Part shown: piece by piece, positions 16,854 to 25,965 of the stretch
Layout: each line of letters begins with the position of its first letter
How positions within the stretch are numbered: the first letter of the stretch is position 1
Assembly: GCA_003565295.1 (NCBI GenBank)
Contig: PXCO01000403.1
Span: 45,657-109,656, forward strand
DNA from: Cyclobacteriaceae bacterium
GTDB lineage: Bacteria; Bacteroidota; Bacteroidia; Cytophagales; Cyclobacteriaceae
Length of the DNA: 64,000 nt
Direction: 5' to 3'
Translations under genes and position numbers: made by a program
The notes under the pieces: model-generated
What the model saw: the letters and a program-made list of their open reading frames with translations, nothing else
Told to the model about the DNA's origin: nothing
The model's database searches: none

Positions 16854-17348
16854 TCCTCTTTTCCCCAGTTCCACCACTTTTAGGTTTCCGATTTTACCCT
16901 CACCCACTTCAAAAAGCAGCAAGGTACGCATTTGATGAAACCCTTGATGGCCAATAGCCCCTGGATTCATATACAGGCACCCCAGTTCTTTGTCCTGCAT
17001 CACCCTACAGATATGGGAATGACCACAGATAAAAACCTTTGCTTGGTTAGAATGGATCAACGCCTTCACTCCTTTAGCATACCTCCCAGGTCTGCCCCCG
17101 ATGTGGGTCATAACTATCTTTAGCCCTTCCACATCAAAGACCAAGGTTTCCGGATACTTCTTCCTTAGGCCAGGTTCATCGATATTTCCGGTAATGGCCC
17201 TTATACGCTTTTCAGGGGGCAATGTCTCCAAAATGTCCGGCTGTCCAATGTCCCCAGCATGCCAAACCTCATCCACATTATTTAGGGTATTGAGGATGGC
17301 GTGATCAATATGACCATGAGAATCTGATATTAGCGCTATTTTTTTCAT
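16839..17348 (-). CDS. YfcE/MJ0936-type metallophosphoesterase
   Basis: A 169-residue cytosolic phosphoesterase. Starting at ATG 17348 gives KKIALISDSHGHID, the usual N-terminus; earlier in-frame codons are rejected. The metal ligands are visible in order: SDSHGH, VWHAGDIG, TGNIDEPG, MTHIGGRPG and FICGHSHI. This family hydrolyses phosphodiesters such as model substrates or cyclic nucleotides; the natural substrate is often unknown. It is a single gene, convergent with the 53-residue protein gene. Confidence 0.85.
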   Translation of the reverse strand: MKKIALISDSHGHIDHAILNTLNNVDEVWHAGDIGQPDILETLPPEKRIRAITGNIDEPGLRKKYPETLVFDVEGLKIVMTHIGGRPGRYAKGVKALIHSNQAKVFICGHSHICRVMQDKELGCLYMNPGAIGHQGFHQMRTLLLFEVGEGKIGNLKVVELGKRGRAPE

Positions 17349-17575
17349 TTTTTTTATGGGGTGGATGAATTTATAGCTTTTTAAAAACCTCGCAAACAAC
17401 AAATTTGCCCCAATTGTCCTAGGGTAAATTAACTATTTACAAATTTATAAAGGGTCAACTAACCTTTGAATGGGGAAATACAAATAAAAGAGATATTGGC
17501 AGCTATTACAAAAGGAGGTTTGTTAATTGGGAGATTCCTTTCTATTTTTACGACAATAGAAAATTTTGCGAATAA

Positions 17576-18556
17576 ATGAAAGAAATACAATTCAGAGACG
17601 CTATACGCGATGCCATGTCCGAGGAAATGAGAAGGGACGAAAATGTCTTCCTCATGGGAGAAGAAGTTGCCGAATATAACGGGGCATATAAGGCCAGCCA
17701 GGGAATGCTGGATGAGTTTGGCCCTGAACGGGTAATTGACACTCCAATTTCCGAGCTTGGATTCGCCGGTTTGGGGGTAGGTGCGGCAATGAACGGCCTC
17801 AGGCCTATCATAGAATTTATGACGTTCAACTTTTCATTGGTGGCTATGGACCAGATCGTGAACTCTGCCGCAAAAATGCGCGCCATGTCTGGTGGTCAGT
17901 ATGGAGTCCCCATCGTATTCAGGGGTCCTACTGGAAATGCCGGACAGCTAGGGGCGACCCATAGCTCGAACTTCGAAAACTGGTTCGCCAACACACCCGG
18001 ACTAAAAGTGGTGGTGCCCTCCAATCCATATGACGCCAAAGGACTTTTGAAAGCTTCCATAAGGGACGATAACCCCGTAATTTTTATGGAATCTGAACTA
18101 ATGTATGGGGATAAAATGGAGGTTCCCGATAGCGAATATCTTCTTCCCTTGGGAGTGGCAGACGTAAAAAGAAAAGGGAAGGATGTGACCGTCGTTTCTT
18201 TTGGAAAGATAATTAAATCTGTCTATGAGGCCGCAGACGAGTTGGCTAAAGATGATATTGAAGTGGAAATCATCGACCTGCGTACGGTGAAACCCATAGA
18301 TTATGACACAGTTATCCAATCGGTGAAAAAGACTAACCGATGCGTGATAGTGGAAGAAGCGAACCCAGTAGCATCTATTGCCACTGACTTAGCCTTTATG
18401 ATCCAAAAAAACGTCTTCGATTACCTGGACGCTCCGGTACTTAGGGTGAACTCAATGGACATTCCCCTGAGTTATTCGCCTGCCTACATAGAGGCTACCC
18501 TGCCCAATGCAAAACGGACCGTTGAAGCGGTAAAAAAAGTCCTCTACATCGATTGA
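17576..18556 (+). CDS. pdhB: Pyruvate dehydrogenase E1 component, beta subunit
   Basis: A 326-residue protein matching the full length of E1-beta subunits: KEIQFRDAIRDAMSEEMRRDENVFLMGEEVAEY, GPERVIDTPISELGFAGLGVGAAMNGLRPI (TPP-binding Glu region) and the C-terminal domain with EIIDLRTVKPIDYDTV. Together with E1-alpha it decarboxylates pyruvate with thiamine diphosphate in the pyruvate dehydrogenase complex. The alpha subunit and E2 are not adjacent, as in several Bacteroidota. It ends at a strong palindromic terminator shared with the convergent barrel-protein gene. Confidence 0.92.
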   Translation: MKEIQFRDAIRDAMSEEMRRDENVFLMGEEVAEYNGAYKASQGMLDEFGPERVIDTPISELGFAGLGVGAAMNGLRPIIEFMTFNFSLVAMDQIVNSAAKMRAMSGGQYGVPIVFRGPTGNAGQLGATHSSNFENWFANTPGLKVVVPSNPYDAKGLLKASIRDDNPVIFMESELMYGDKMEVPDSEYLLPLGVADVKRKGKDVTVVSFGKIIKSVYEAADELAKDDIEVEIIDLRTVKPIDYDTVIQSVKKTNRCVIVEEANPVASIATDLAFMIQKNVFDYLDAPVLRVNSMDIPLSYSPAYIEATLPNAKRTVEAVKKVLYID

Positions 18557-18564
18557 AAAAAGGA

Positions 18565-18612
18565 TATAGAGATAAAAAAAGCGCCGCTAGCGGCGCTTTT
18601 TTTATCTCTATA
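18565..18612. terminator. 48-bp perfect palindrome, bidirectional terminator
   Basis: The two 24-base arms (18565-18588 and 18589-18612) are exact reverse complements with no spacer. The GC core AGCGCCGCTAGCGGCGCT is flanked by A7 on the left and T7 on the right, so it serves as an intrinsic terminator on both strands. It starts 8 nt after pdhB and ends 22 nt before the convergent gene's stop. Confidence 0.9.
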
Positions 18613-18634
18613 CTATTAATTAATTAGCATTGGA

Positions 18635-21127
18635 TCAATTTTCTATCATTACACCTCCACCGCCTTCTTTCATGTCCTCATTTTTAATGGTTCTCTTTTT
18701 TCTCCTGCTAGGGCCATCCACACTGATTTTGCCTAGTCGGTAGGAGAAATTAATCTTAAAATTCATGTTTCTAAGGCCTGTGACACTTTGCTGCATGATT
18801 GTGGGAGTATTTAATTCATTTCTGATTCTAAATTCCGTAGTAAAGAAGTTTTCTGCCCCAAAACCTATGGTTCCTCTCTTTTCATTAAACTGCTTGTTGA
18901 AACTCAAGCTGTAAATCCCAAAACCACCAGAGCTGCCCTGTAATTCCACCCTTCGTCCTCGATAGAAACTAAAAGCCTGGATTTGCCAATTCCTGGGCAG
19001 GGTGTAATTCCCGAATAATCGGCCACTGACCACCCAGCCCTCATTGGAGGCTGCAAAAAGTGGGTCTTCTATACCATTGTCAAGTTGGGCATAGTAGGTG
19101 TCGACACTTCCGTTCAAGGAAAATTTACCGGAGATATTTACATTTGAAAATACACTCAGTCCATAAGACCGCTCTTGACCAATGTTTTCGAAAGTGGTGA
19201 AAATCACATCATCATTTTGAATGACACGCAATGGTTGAATAGACCCTGAAGTATTTCTAAAATAGGAGGTAAGGTTAAGGGATGATCCTTTGATGTAAGT
19301 GCTGTAAGACAACTCATAGTTGTCCGTTAATTCCGGATCAAGCATGGGGTTGCCCTGAGTGACCTGCAAAGGGTTTGCAGCCTGAATGTTAGGGTTTAGA
19401 AAGGTGAGTGATGGCCTTTGAACCCTCCTGTTGTAGGCACCCTTGATCATGTTCCCGTTTGCCAATTTCCTGCCGATATTTACGCTTGGCACAAATACAC
19501 CATAATCCGGGATATCGGCTGGCAACTCAGAATTTCTGAAATCAGCCTGAATGGTGGTGTACTCGTACCTCAATCCGGCTTTCAAGGTGTAATGCTCCAA
19601 AAAACCTTGAGTCAGGGACAGGTAGCCGGCGGTTATGTTTTGATCATAGTTAAATTCATTGGACAAGGTAACATCCTCTTCCTCTATAAATGGTGCATTA
19701 GGCCCGTCGGCGGTGAAGTAAGAAAATTCACTTACTGCTTTTCTTAGGATATTCTTTGCTCCGTATTCTAAAATGGAGTTTTCTCCATCTCCTAATGGGG
19801 TAACATAATCTAATTGCAGGGTAAACTCCTCGTTAATACCTGGGTTTACATTCCGTATCCTGTTCACCACTTCATCAAAACTTGCATCATACAAGCTATT
19901 TGTGAAGTTATTGGTGAGATTGTTTCTGCTGTAAAGCCCCAACAATGCTATTTCCTTCTGGGGCTTTTCATAAGTTTTGGTGTAATTGAAATTCACATCA
20001 ATGGTATTGGAGAGATTGTCCACTGTCACATCCCTGAGCACACTATTTAATAACATATCCTCCACATATGTATCGGTAAGCAGACCATTTTGCCTATTTC
20101 TCATATTTCTTACTCCTACACTCACGGAAGCTGTCAAAAAATTATATTTATCGATTTCATAATCCCAGCCGAAATTATACCTTCCAAAGAGCATATTATT
20201 TCGGGTGTCTGCTTGCTGCATGATCCGGGTGGCTCCCCCTTCCGGATCTATCAATGTCTGGTCATTTTCAAAAGAACCTAAAATATTATATCCTGCTCTT
20301 CCAAACCCACCCAATGTCCAGGACATTTTGTCTTTTTTGGCACTGGCATTCAGCCCAAGATTACTGCCCCTGAGTCCAGCACTGCTGTTAAGGTTTAGGG
20401 AAAGTCCCTGAAGCTTATTTCTCTTTGTGACAATATTGATCACCCCGCCGGTTCCCTCGGCATCATACTTTGCAGAAGGGGAAGTGATGACCTCCACAGC
20501 CTTGATTTCCTCTGCAGGAATTTGTTTTAAAGCCTCGGCAATATTATTGGCTACTATGGCAGATTGCCTGTTGTCAATCAACACCAGGATGTTGCCACTG
20601 CCCCGCATGGATACATTTCCATCCAAGTCCACAGAGAGCATCGGCACCCTTCTAAGTACGTCTGTGGCATCCCCCCCCACCGTGGTTTGGTCATATTCGG
20701 CGTTATATATCGTACGGTCCACTTTCTCCTCAATAAGTTGCCTTTGACCTTGCACGGTAACCTCTTGGAGCGCAACGGACTCTTCTGACATTAACACACT
20801 TCCCAAATCAAAGAAATTCGAAGATGGTGAAACTTCTATGGAAGTTGCTTCCGCCATTTCGTAGCCCATAAATGAAACTTTCAGCAGATATTTCCCATCC
20901 TTAAACCCCCGGACAAAAAACTCACCGGATTCATCTGCCACTGCCCCAGCTACATTTTCCTGAGTGCCTGCATCGATGAGGATCACGGATGCATAAGAAA
21001 CCGGCTCATCGGTTTCTTGATTCAGTACCGTGCCCTTAATGCCATAACTGGGGGTTTCTTCCTGTGCCATCGCTAAAAAGGTGAACAGTGAAAATAAAAT
21101 AGAATGAAATAGTAATTTAAGTTTCAT
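18635..21127 (-). CDS. TonB-dependent-receptor-like outer-membrane beta-barrel protein
   Basis: An 830-residue outer-membrane protein. After a signal peptide (ending MAQEE) come a carboxypeptidase-regulatory-like domain (~residues 28-115: GIKGTVLNQETDEPVSYASV, GKYLLKVSFMGYE), a plug domain (~130-240, with VDLDGNVSMRGSGNILVLID and KYDAEGTGGVINIVTK) and a large barrel ending in KINFSYRLG plus a short basic tail. It fits the outer-membrane-beta-barrel family related to TonB-dependent receptors rather than SusC, and there is no SusD partner. Its substrate is unknown. It is divergent from a LytS/LytTR pair (440 bp apart), which may control it. Confidence 0.85.
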   Translation of the reverse strand: MKLKLLFHSILFSLFTFLAMAQEETPSYGIKGTVLNQETDEPVSYASVILIDAGTQENVAGAVADESGEFFVRGFKDGKYLLKVSFMGYEMAEATSIEVSPSSNFFDLGSVLMSEESVALQEVTVQGQRQLIEEKVDRTIYNAEYDQTTVGGDATDVLRRVPMLSVDLDGNVSMRGSGNILVLIDNRQSAIVANNIAEALKQIPAEEIKAVEVITSPSAKYDAEGTGGVINIVTKRNKLQGLSLNLNSSAGLRGSNLGLNASAKKDKMSWTLGGFGRAGYNILGSFENDQTLIDPEGGATRIMQQADTRNNMLFGRYNFGWDYEIDKYNFLTASVSVGVRNMRNRQNGLLTDTYVEDMLLNSVLRDVTVDNLSNTIDVNFNYTKTYEKPQKEIALLGLYSRNNLTNNFTNSLYDASFDEVVNRIRNVNPGINEEFTLQLDYVTPLGDGENSILEYGAKNILRKAVSEFSYFTADGPNAPFIEEEDVTLSNEFNYDQNITAGYLSLTQGFLEHYTLKAGLRYEYTTIQADFRNSELPADIPDYGVFVPSVNIGRKLANGNMIKGAYNRRVQRPSLTFLNPNIQAANPLQVTQGNPMLDPELTDNYELSYSTYIKGSSLNLTSYFRNTSGSIQPLRVIQNDDVIFTTFENIGQERSYGLSVFSNVNISGKFSLNGSVDTYYAQLDNGIEDPLFAASNEGWVVSGRLFGNYTLPRNWQIQAFSFYRGRRVELQGSSGGFGIYSLSFNKQFNEKRGTIGFGAENFFTTEFRIRNELNTPTIMQQSVTGLRNMNFKINFSYRLGKISVDGPSRRKKRTIKNEDMKEGGGGVMIEN

Positions 21128-21156
21128 GTGATTATAATTTGTTATTTAAAGGCTAA

Positions 21157-21263
21157 ATGGAATCTCGCAACACCCATAGCCCCGGATAGCTATCGGGGGG
21201 GCATGCCTCTGTGTGTCGCTTGCGTCATGCCCTGACTGCCGTCAGGACAGGCTCGATTTCATG
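21157..21263 (-). repeat. Dispersed intergenic repeat, copy A
   Basis: Read on the minus strand this unit runs from ATGAAATCGAGCCTGTCC through CATGACGCAAGCGACACACA and a CCCGATAGCTATCCGGG hairpin to GCGAGATTCCAT. Thirty-odd bases around CTGACGGCAGTCAGG are identical to copy B2 at 51174, and the CGCAAGCGACACACAG core is shared with B1 and C. It lies 29 nt upstream of the barrel gene start. The rest of the 21128-21568 spacer holds only a promoter candidate for the LytS gene. Confidence 0.75.
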
Positions 21264-21445
21264 GAAATATTAATCTTTTTAAAATCAATACAAATAAACA
21301 TGAATTTTCATTCTCTTTAAAATAGACTAGACGGTTCAGCATTTTTCATAGACCAATTGGCTTCTCCTGGACTTTTGGGGTGGTAATAGCCGTTTGGTAG
21401 ACACATTAAGCTAATTCATAGGCCGGATGACTTGAATGGTATATT

Positions 21446-21480
21446 TTGGAATTAGTTCATTAAACTTTATTATAAGTTTG
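21446..21480 (+). promoter_or_regulatory. Candidate promoter of the lytS-lytTR operon
   Basis: TTG at 21446-21448 and TAAGTTTG at 21473-21480. The second box matches TAnnTTTG exactly, but the 24-nt spacing is slightly long. The start codon is 88 nt downstream. Confidence 0.4.
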
Positions 21481-21568
21481 TTATATCGAGAATGTCCAAT
21501 CCCGGATAAATTTACCCGTTTACCAAAGTAAAGACCGATTTACTCGGTCTTGATAAGCTCCTAATAAA

Positions 21569-22648
21569 ATGATGAAAAGCCCCCCTTTGTTTAGAAAAAA
21601 CCTATCCATTATCCTACATCTTTTGGGTTGGCTGCTGGTTTTTGTGGTGTTTTTCCTTTTGAGCCCCCTTTCCTGGAGAGTGGTTCTCCCTCAAGAATTT
21701 TGGCTGAGACAGCTGCTGACGCTAAGTATGGTGGTTGCTGTATTTTATTTCAACGTTTACTTTTTGGTACCCAAGTTCCTTTTCATGGGGAAACCTTGGT
21801 GGTTTTTGCTCATCGTATTCCTAATTGGCATTGGGTTATGGGGTTTACTCCAGCAGTATGATCAATGGGTGAAACTGCCTGAATTGATGCATCAAGCCTT
21901 CAGGCCGGGTGAACCTTATGTTTCAAAACCGAGACATGTGGCTAGTGATATATATTTCTTCATGTTATATTCCTTGAGCATTGGGATAGGAACCAGTATT
22001 GCGGCAGTGCAAAGGTGGCAGTTGGAGGATTTGGTTAGAAGGCAACTTGAGGAACAAAAGGTGAGTTCAGAACTATCCTACCTCAAGGCTCAAATAAACC
22101 CCCATTTCTTTTTCAACACGCTCAACAATATATATGCTTTAACCAACTTTGATGTGGAAAAGGCAAAGGCAGCACTATTAAAATTGTCCCGTATGATGCG
22201 GTATGTACTCTATGAGACTGAAAAAGACACTACTTTATTAAGCAGTGAAGTCAGTTTCATCAAGGATTACCTGGATTTGATGAAAATGAGGGTTTCCGAA
22301 AAAGTAAAGCTTCACATTGAAATACAGGATAAATTTGAAGAGATTGCGATTGCCCCCATGCTACTCTTGCCTTTTATCGAAAATGCCTTTAAACATGGAA
22401 TAAGCGGAAAGCATGAAAGCTACATCAAAGTAAACCTGAAAGTGGAGAAAGGCACATTGGCATTAGAAGTACAAAACCGGATTGCGGAGAAATTCCAGGA
22501 CAACCCTGAATCGAAGCATAAAGGGATTGGACTAGCCAACACTATACGTCGGCTTTCCCTAATTTATGGAAAAAAGCATTCGCTCAATATTGACGATCAA
22601 AATGAGACTAAAGAATACAGGGTACATCTGATGATTAACTTACAATGA
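21569..22648 (+). CDS. LytS-type sensor histidine kinase
   Basis: A 359-residue membrane kinase. Four hydrophobic segments (about residues 10-150) are followed by the His_kinase domain of the LytS/YehU group: the phospho-accepting histidine in YLKAQINPHFFFNTLNN, the N-box in APMLLLPFIENAFKHG and the G-box in KGIGLANTIRRL. It has no separate sensory domain beyond the membrane part. It phosphorylates the LytTR regulator encoded next, whose ATG overlaps this stop codon by 4 nt (ATGA). The signal is unknown. The divergent outer-membrane barrel gene is a possible target. Confidence 0.9.
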   Translation: MMKSPPLFRKNLSIILHLLGWLLVFVVFFLLSPLSWRVVLPQEFWLRQLLTLSMVVAVFYFNVYFLVPKFLFMGKPWWFLLIVFLIGIGLWGLLQQYDQWVKLPELMHQAFRPGEPYVSKPRHVASDIYFFMLYSLSIGIGTSIAAVQRWQLEDLVRRQLEEQKVSSELSYLKAQINPHFFFNTLNNIYALTNFDVEKAKAALLKLSRMMRYVLYETEKDTTLLSSEVSFIKDYLDLMKMRVSEKVKLHIEIQDKFEEIAIAPMLLLPFIENAFKHGISGKHESYIKVNLKVEKGTLALEVQNRIAEKFQDNPESKHKGIGLANTIRRLSLIYGKKHSLNIDDQNETKEYRVHLMINLQ

Positions 22649-23391
22649 AAGACCAAAAAGTAAAATGCATCGCAGTAGATGACGAGCCTTTGGCCCTGGC
22701 CCTGGTATGCGGATTCATCGAGCAGACCAACTTCTTGGAATTGGTGGGTAGATTTGAAAATGCCATTGAGGCCTTAGGTTTTATCAATCAACACAAAGTA
22801 GATCTTATTTTTTTGGACATACAAATGCCCGATTTATCCGGAATGGAGCTGGCCAGGATCCTTGATGGCAAAAAAGGTACTGAAAAGCCCAGGCTTATCT
22901 TCACCACCGCTTACGATCAGTTTGCCATAGAGGGATACAAATTAAGTGCTATGGATTATTTATTAAAACCTTTTGGATATGAGGAGTTTTTAAAAGCCAG
23001 CAGTAAAATCCTTACCGTCCTACAGGGTAATGTTCAGGAAAATAAACCCTCCCCTGACCTTATTTCTCACGATTATATTTTTATCAAGATAGAGTACCAG
23101 TTGGTAAAAGTGATGTTAAAGGACATCATTTGTGTGGAGGGATATAAGGACTACGTAAAAGTTCATTTAAAAAGCAAAACTCACCCTCTTCTCTCATTAA
23201 CTTCCTTAAAAAACATGGAAGAAATGTTGCCCAAGGAAACTTTCATGAGGGTGCATAGGTCCTATATCATATCCCTGGACCATATTCAATCAGTTACTAA
23301 GAATCAGGTGAGCCTTGGGGATATTCAGATTACGGTTAGTGACATGTACAAGGAAAATTTTTTGAAATTCATGAACAAATGGATGAATTAG
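22645..23391 (+). CDS. LytTR-family response regulator
   Basis: A 248-residue regulator. The receiver domain (~5-120) has the acidic pair in AVDDEPL, the phospho-acceptor in LIFLDIQMPDLSG and Lys in YLLKPFGYEE. The C-terminal LytTR DNA-binding domain (~145-245) has FIKIEYQLVKVMLKDIICVEGYKDYVKVHL and MRVHRSYIISLDHI. It binds direct repeats upstream of target genes after phosphorylation by the adjacent LytS-type kinase, with which it is translationally coupled. Confidence 0.92.
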   Translation: MKDQKVKCIAVDDEPLALALVCGFIEQTNFLELVGRFENAIEALGFINQHKVDLIFLDIQMPDLSGMELARILDGKKGTEKPRLIFTTAYDQFAIEGYKLSAMDYLLKPFGYEEFLKASSKILTVLQGNVQENKPSPDLISHDYIFIKIEYQLVKVMLKDIICVEGYKDYVKVHLKSKTHPLLSLTSLKNMEEMLPKETFMRVHRSYIISLDHIQSVTKNQVSLGDIQITVSDMYKENFLKFMNKWMN

Positions 23392-23565
23392 GGTGTTTTT
23401 GACATAGTTTTTGCTGCTCACTAGGTAAACCTTGTGTAATTGTGATTATCACTTCAATTTGGGTATATCTGATTGTGGACCGAATTAGCAAGTTTCCCAA
23501 GCATCAGTAATGATTATCAAGGTTTTGATAAATTTGAATTCACCAATTATAAAACTTTAATTGCC

Positions 23566-24099
23566 ATGAAAAAAACATGTTTAATGCTAATGTCAGCGGG
23601 TATCCTTTTATCCTGTTCCTCCCCTAAAGAGGACAGATACGTATTTGAAGAAGAGCGTATTTTGGATACCGAAACAGGTGACGAGTATTACTTAAATAAA
23701 ATGGATACCCTAACTGTGGTAAACATTGAAGGAGAGACGAGTGAAATCGTGGTCAGTGCCGCCCCATTTTACGAACATGAAGAAATGGACAGAATGATAG
23801 CTGATTACAAAGCGTCAATTTCGGATAGAAAGGAACGCATCCTGGAAGATAAAAAAAAGTTTCTCAGAGAGCAAAGGAAGGAAAGATATGCATCCTACGA
23901 TGACGAAGCTTTGTTGAAGCGGTTCAACGAATTACATGCAGAAGATGCCGATTTTGATAAGCAGATGGATGTGATGGCAGAACTGGTAAGACGAGAGGTA
24001 GTGGTAGAAAAAGATGCGCCGGGCTTGCTCGAAGTTGAGGATGTTGTTCTGGATTTTGATATAGAGTACAACCCCAACGAAGACGCTGATGAGCTTTAA
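23566..24099 (+). CDS. Lipoprotein of unknown function with a charged coiled-coil region
   Basis: A 177-residue lipoprotein. ATG 23566 is chosen because it gives a signal peptide (MKKTCLMLMSAGILLSC, Cys17); the frame is open upstream but that part lacks signal features. The mature protein is very acidic and helical, with SDRKERILEDKKKFLREQRK likely a coiled coil, and ends in acidic residues. No family recognised. A -7-like box TAAATTTG (23529-23536) lies 30 nt upstream without a clear TTG partner. It ends at a strong terminator shared with ffh. Confidence 0.75.
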   Translation: MKKTCLMLMSAGILLSCSSPKEDRYVFEEERILDTETGDEYYLNKMDTLTVVNIEGETSEIVVSAAPFYEHEEMDRMIADYKASISDRKERILEDKKKFLREQRKERYASYDDEALLKRFNELHAEDADFDKQMDVMAELVRREVVVEKDAPGLLEVEDVVLDFDIEYNPNEDADEL

Positions 24100-24115
24100 T
24101 TTTTGCTAAATAAGT

Positions 24116-24155
24116 AATAAAAAAAGGTGAGTAATTATACTCACCTTTTTTTATT
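24116..24155. terminator. Bidirectional intrinsic terminator
   Basis: Two perfect 18-nt arms (24116-24133 and 24138-24155) with GGTGAGTA/TACTCACC cores flanked by A7 and T7, around an ATTA loop. It lies 16 nt after the lipoprotein stop and 14 nt before the ffh stop, so it can serve both convergent genes. Confidence 0.9.
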
Positions 24156-24169
24156 GTACCCGGTATTTA

Positions 24170-25510
24170 TTACCGTCTGCCCATACTTTTTGGATTCATA
24201 GATCCGAGGGCCTTTTGGGCACCGCCCATTTTGTTCATTTGCTTCATCAGTTTTCTCATATCCCCAAATTGCTTCATAAGGTTATTTACCTCCTGAATAG
24301 ACCTGCCGCTTCCATTTGCTATCCGCTTTCTTCTACTCCCATCAATCAAAGCAGGGTTATCTCTTTCTTGTGGCGTCATACTTCTAATAATGGCCTCTAT
24401 GGGTCTGAAAGAATCATCATCTATATCCATCCCCCTAATTGCTTTGCCCATTCCCGGTATCATGCCCAACAAGTCCTTAATGTTGCCCATTTTTTTAATT
24501 TGCTCCATTTGGGACAAAAAATCATCAAAATTAAATTGATTTTTTCTGATCTTGGCATTTATCCTTTTGGCCTCGTCTTCGTCAAAAGACTGCTGAGCTT
24601 TCTCCACCAGGGAAACCACGTCACCCATACCAAGAATCCGTTGAGCCATTCGTTCTGGATAGAAAAGATCCAGGTTGTCCATTTTCTCGCCTGTGGAAAT
24701 GAATTTTATTGGCTTATCCACCACATGCCTGATGGAAATAGCAGCACCCCCACGGCTGTCCCCATCAAGTTTAGTCAATACCACTCCATCAAAATCAAGC
24801 CTTTCATCGAAGGTCTTAGCGGTATTCACAGCATCCTGACCTGTCATCGAATCCACTACAAATAGGGTTTCAGATGGATTGAGCGCCTCTTTCAGGGATG
24901 CTATCTCATTCATCATTGCCTCGTCCACTGCAAGTCTGCCTGCGGTATCCACGATCACAGTCTTTTTACCGGTCTTTTTTGCATGGTCTACGGCATTCCT
25001 TGCAATCTCCAAGGCATTTTTATTTTCTGGCTCAGCATAAACCTCTACGCCAATTTGTTCTCCAAGGGTTTTGAGCTGGGTTATGGCTGCGGGCCTGTAT
25101 ATATCACAGGCTACCAAAAGCACCTGCCTCCCTTGTTTTTTCAGGTATGTGGCCAATTTACCCGAGAAAGTGGTCTTCCCGGAACCTTGAAGGCCTGAAA
25201 TAAGCAAAATAGAAGGGTCACCTTTAAGGCTTATGTCCTCCTTTTTGCCTCCCATTAAATTGGTGAGCTCTTCTTGCGTGATTTTAACCAGAAGCTGTCC
25301 AGGGGATACAGAGATTAGCACATCTCTACCGAGTGCTTCCTCCTTTATCCTATCTGTTACTTCCTTGGCTACTTTATAATTTACATCTGCATCAATGAGG
25401 GCTCTTCTAATCTCTTTGACGGTAGTGGCCACGTTAATTTCCGTGATTTTCCCTGTACCCTTCAATGTTTTAAATGCCCTGTCTAATTTATAACTAAGAT
25501 TGTCAAACAT
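24170..25510 (-). CDS. ffh: Signal recognition particle protein Ffh (SRP54)
   Basis: A 446-residue GTPase. ATG 25510 gives the typical start MFDNLSYKLDRAFKTLKG; the upstream in-frame TTG at 25534 is less likely. The N domain is followed by the GTPase G domain with the P-loop GLQGSGKTT, DTAGR and TKLDGDSRGG, then the methionine-rich M domain (NMIPGMGK-like segment, GSGRSIQEVNNLMKQFGDM, MNKMGGAQK). It targets nascent inner-membrane proteins to FtsY with SRP RNA. A -7-like TATTTTTG (25532-25539, minus strand) lies just upstream. Confidence 0.95.
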   Translation of the reverse strand: MFDNLSYKLDRAFKTLKGTGKITEINVATTVKEIRRALIDADVNYKVAKEVTDRIKEEALGRDVLISVSPGQLLVKITQEELTNLMGGKKEDISLKGDPSILLISGLQGSGKTTFSGKLATYLKKQGRQVLLVACDIYRPAAITQLKTLGEQIGVEVYAEPENKNALEIARNAVDHAKKTGKKTVIVDTAGRLAVDEAMMNEIASLKEALNPSETLFVVDSMTGQDAVNTAKTFDERLDFDGVVLTKLDGDSRGGAAISIRHVVDKPIKFISTGEKMDNLDLFYPERMAQRILGMGDVVSLVEKAQQSFDEDEAKRINAKIRKNQFNFDDFLSQMEQIKKMGNIKDLLGMIPGMGKAIRGMDIDDDSFRPIEAIIRSMTPQERDNPALIDGSRRKRIANGSGRSIQEVNNLMKQFGDMRKLMKQMNKMGGAQKALGSMNPKSMGRR

Positions 25511-25965
25511 GTCATATATTTTTTCAAAGGACAAAAATAAAACAAAAAATGCGGTTTAAAGAATCATCTTGGTTAAATACCTCAAAATAGCACTTAAATC
25601 CTACTGAATGGAAGGAAAACCATTGCATACATCAAATTTGAGTTCCTTATAATTATACAAGAAAAATTTTAAATTCAGTAAGAATAATAATAGATGCATT
25701 TGATGACTAAAAATACCCCGATCACGGTATTTTTTAACTGGAAAATTTGTCGTTAATTAGTGGCGTGGAAGGGGTTATGCAAACTAACCATTTAAAAGCC
25801 CAATCTCAAAATGGCATAATAATAGCTTAGTAAAAAATAATACCAACTAGTTTTAAACCATAAAGAGCAATATATCGTTATTATGTCATCAATAAAGAAT
25901 ATTTATTCTTAATTACACACCAAAAATAGAGTTGACCAAAACTAACACATTAAACCAAGGCAATT
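25511..25965. other. Intergenic region between ffh and the 161-residue protein gene
   Basis: AT-rich spacer between divergent genes. It has no convincing open reading frame and no SRP-RNA-like sequence. The only structure I see is a terminator-like hairpin at 25709-25734. Confidence 0.6.
25709..25734. terminator. Orphan terminator-like hairpin
   Basis: AAAAATACC (25709-25717) pairs with GGTATTTTT (25726-25734), loop CCGATCAC, followed by T. It lies between two divergently transcribed genes, where no annotated transcript should end. Confidence 0.45.

Noticed and set aside
17520..17579. A short TTG-started frame before pdhB with an AAGGAGG sequence and an ATGA overlap
   Set aside because: The Shine-Dalgarno-like sequence is one base from the TTG, the peptide has no recognisable features and such sequences rarely guide starts in this phylum.
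17576..18556. Solitary pyruvate dehydrogenase E1 beta gene as an anomaly
   Set aside because: Separate pdhB genes are common in Bacteroidota, and the protein is complete.
20427..20747. Long open frames on the plus strand inside the outer-membrane barrel gene
   Set aside because: They are antisense shadows of the clear barrel gene and show no protein-like features.
25511..25965. Possible SRP RNA next to ffh
   Set aside because: No conserved SRP RNA loop or GGAAGC-type motif could be found; ffh and its RNA are usually separate.
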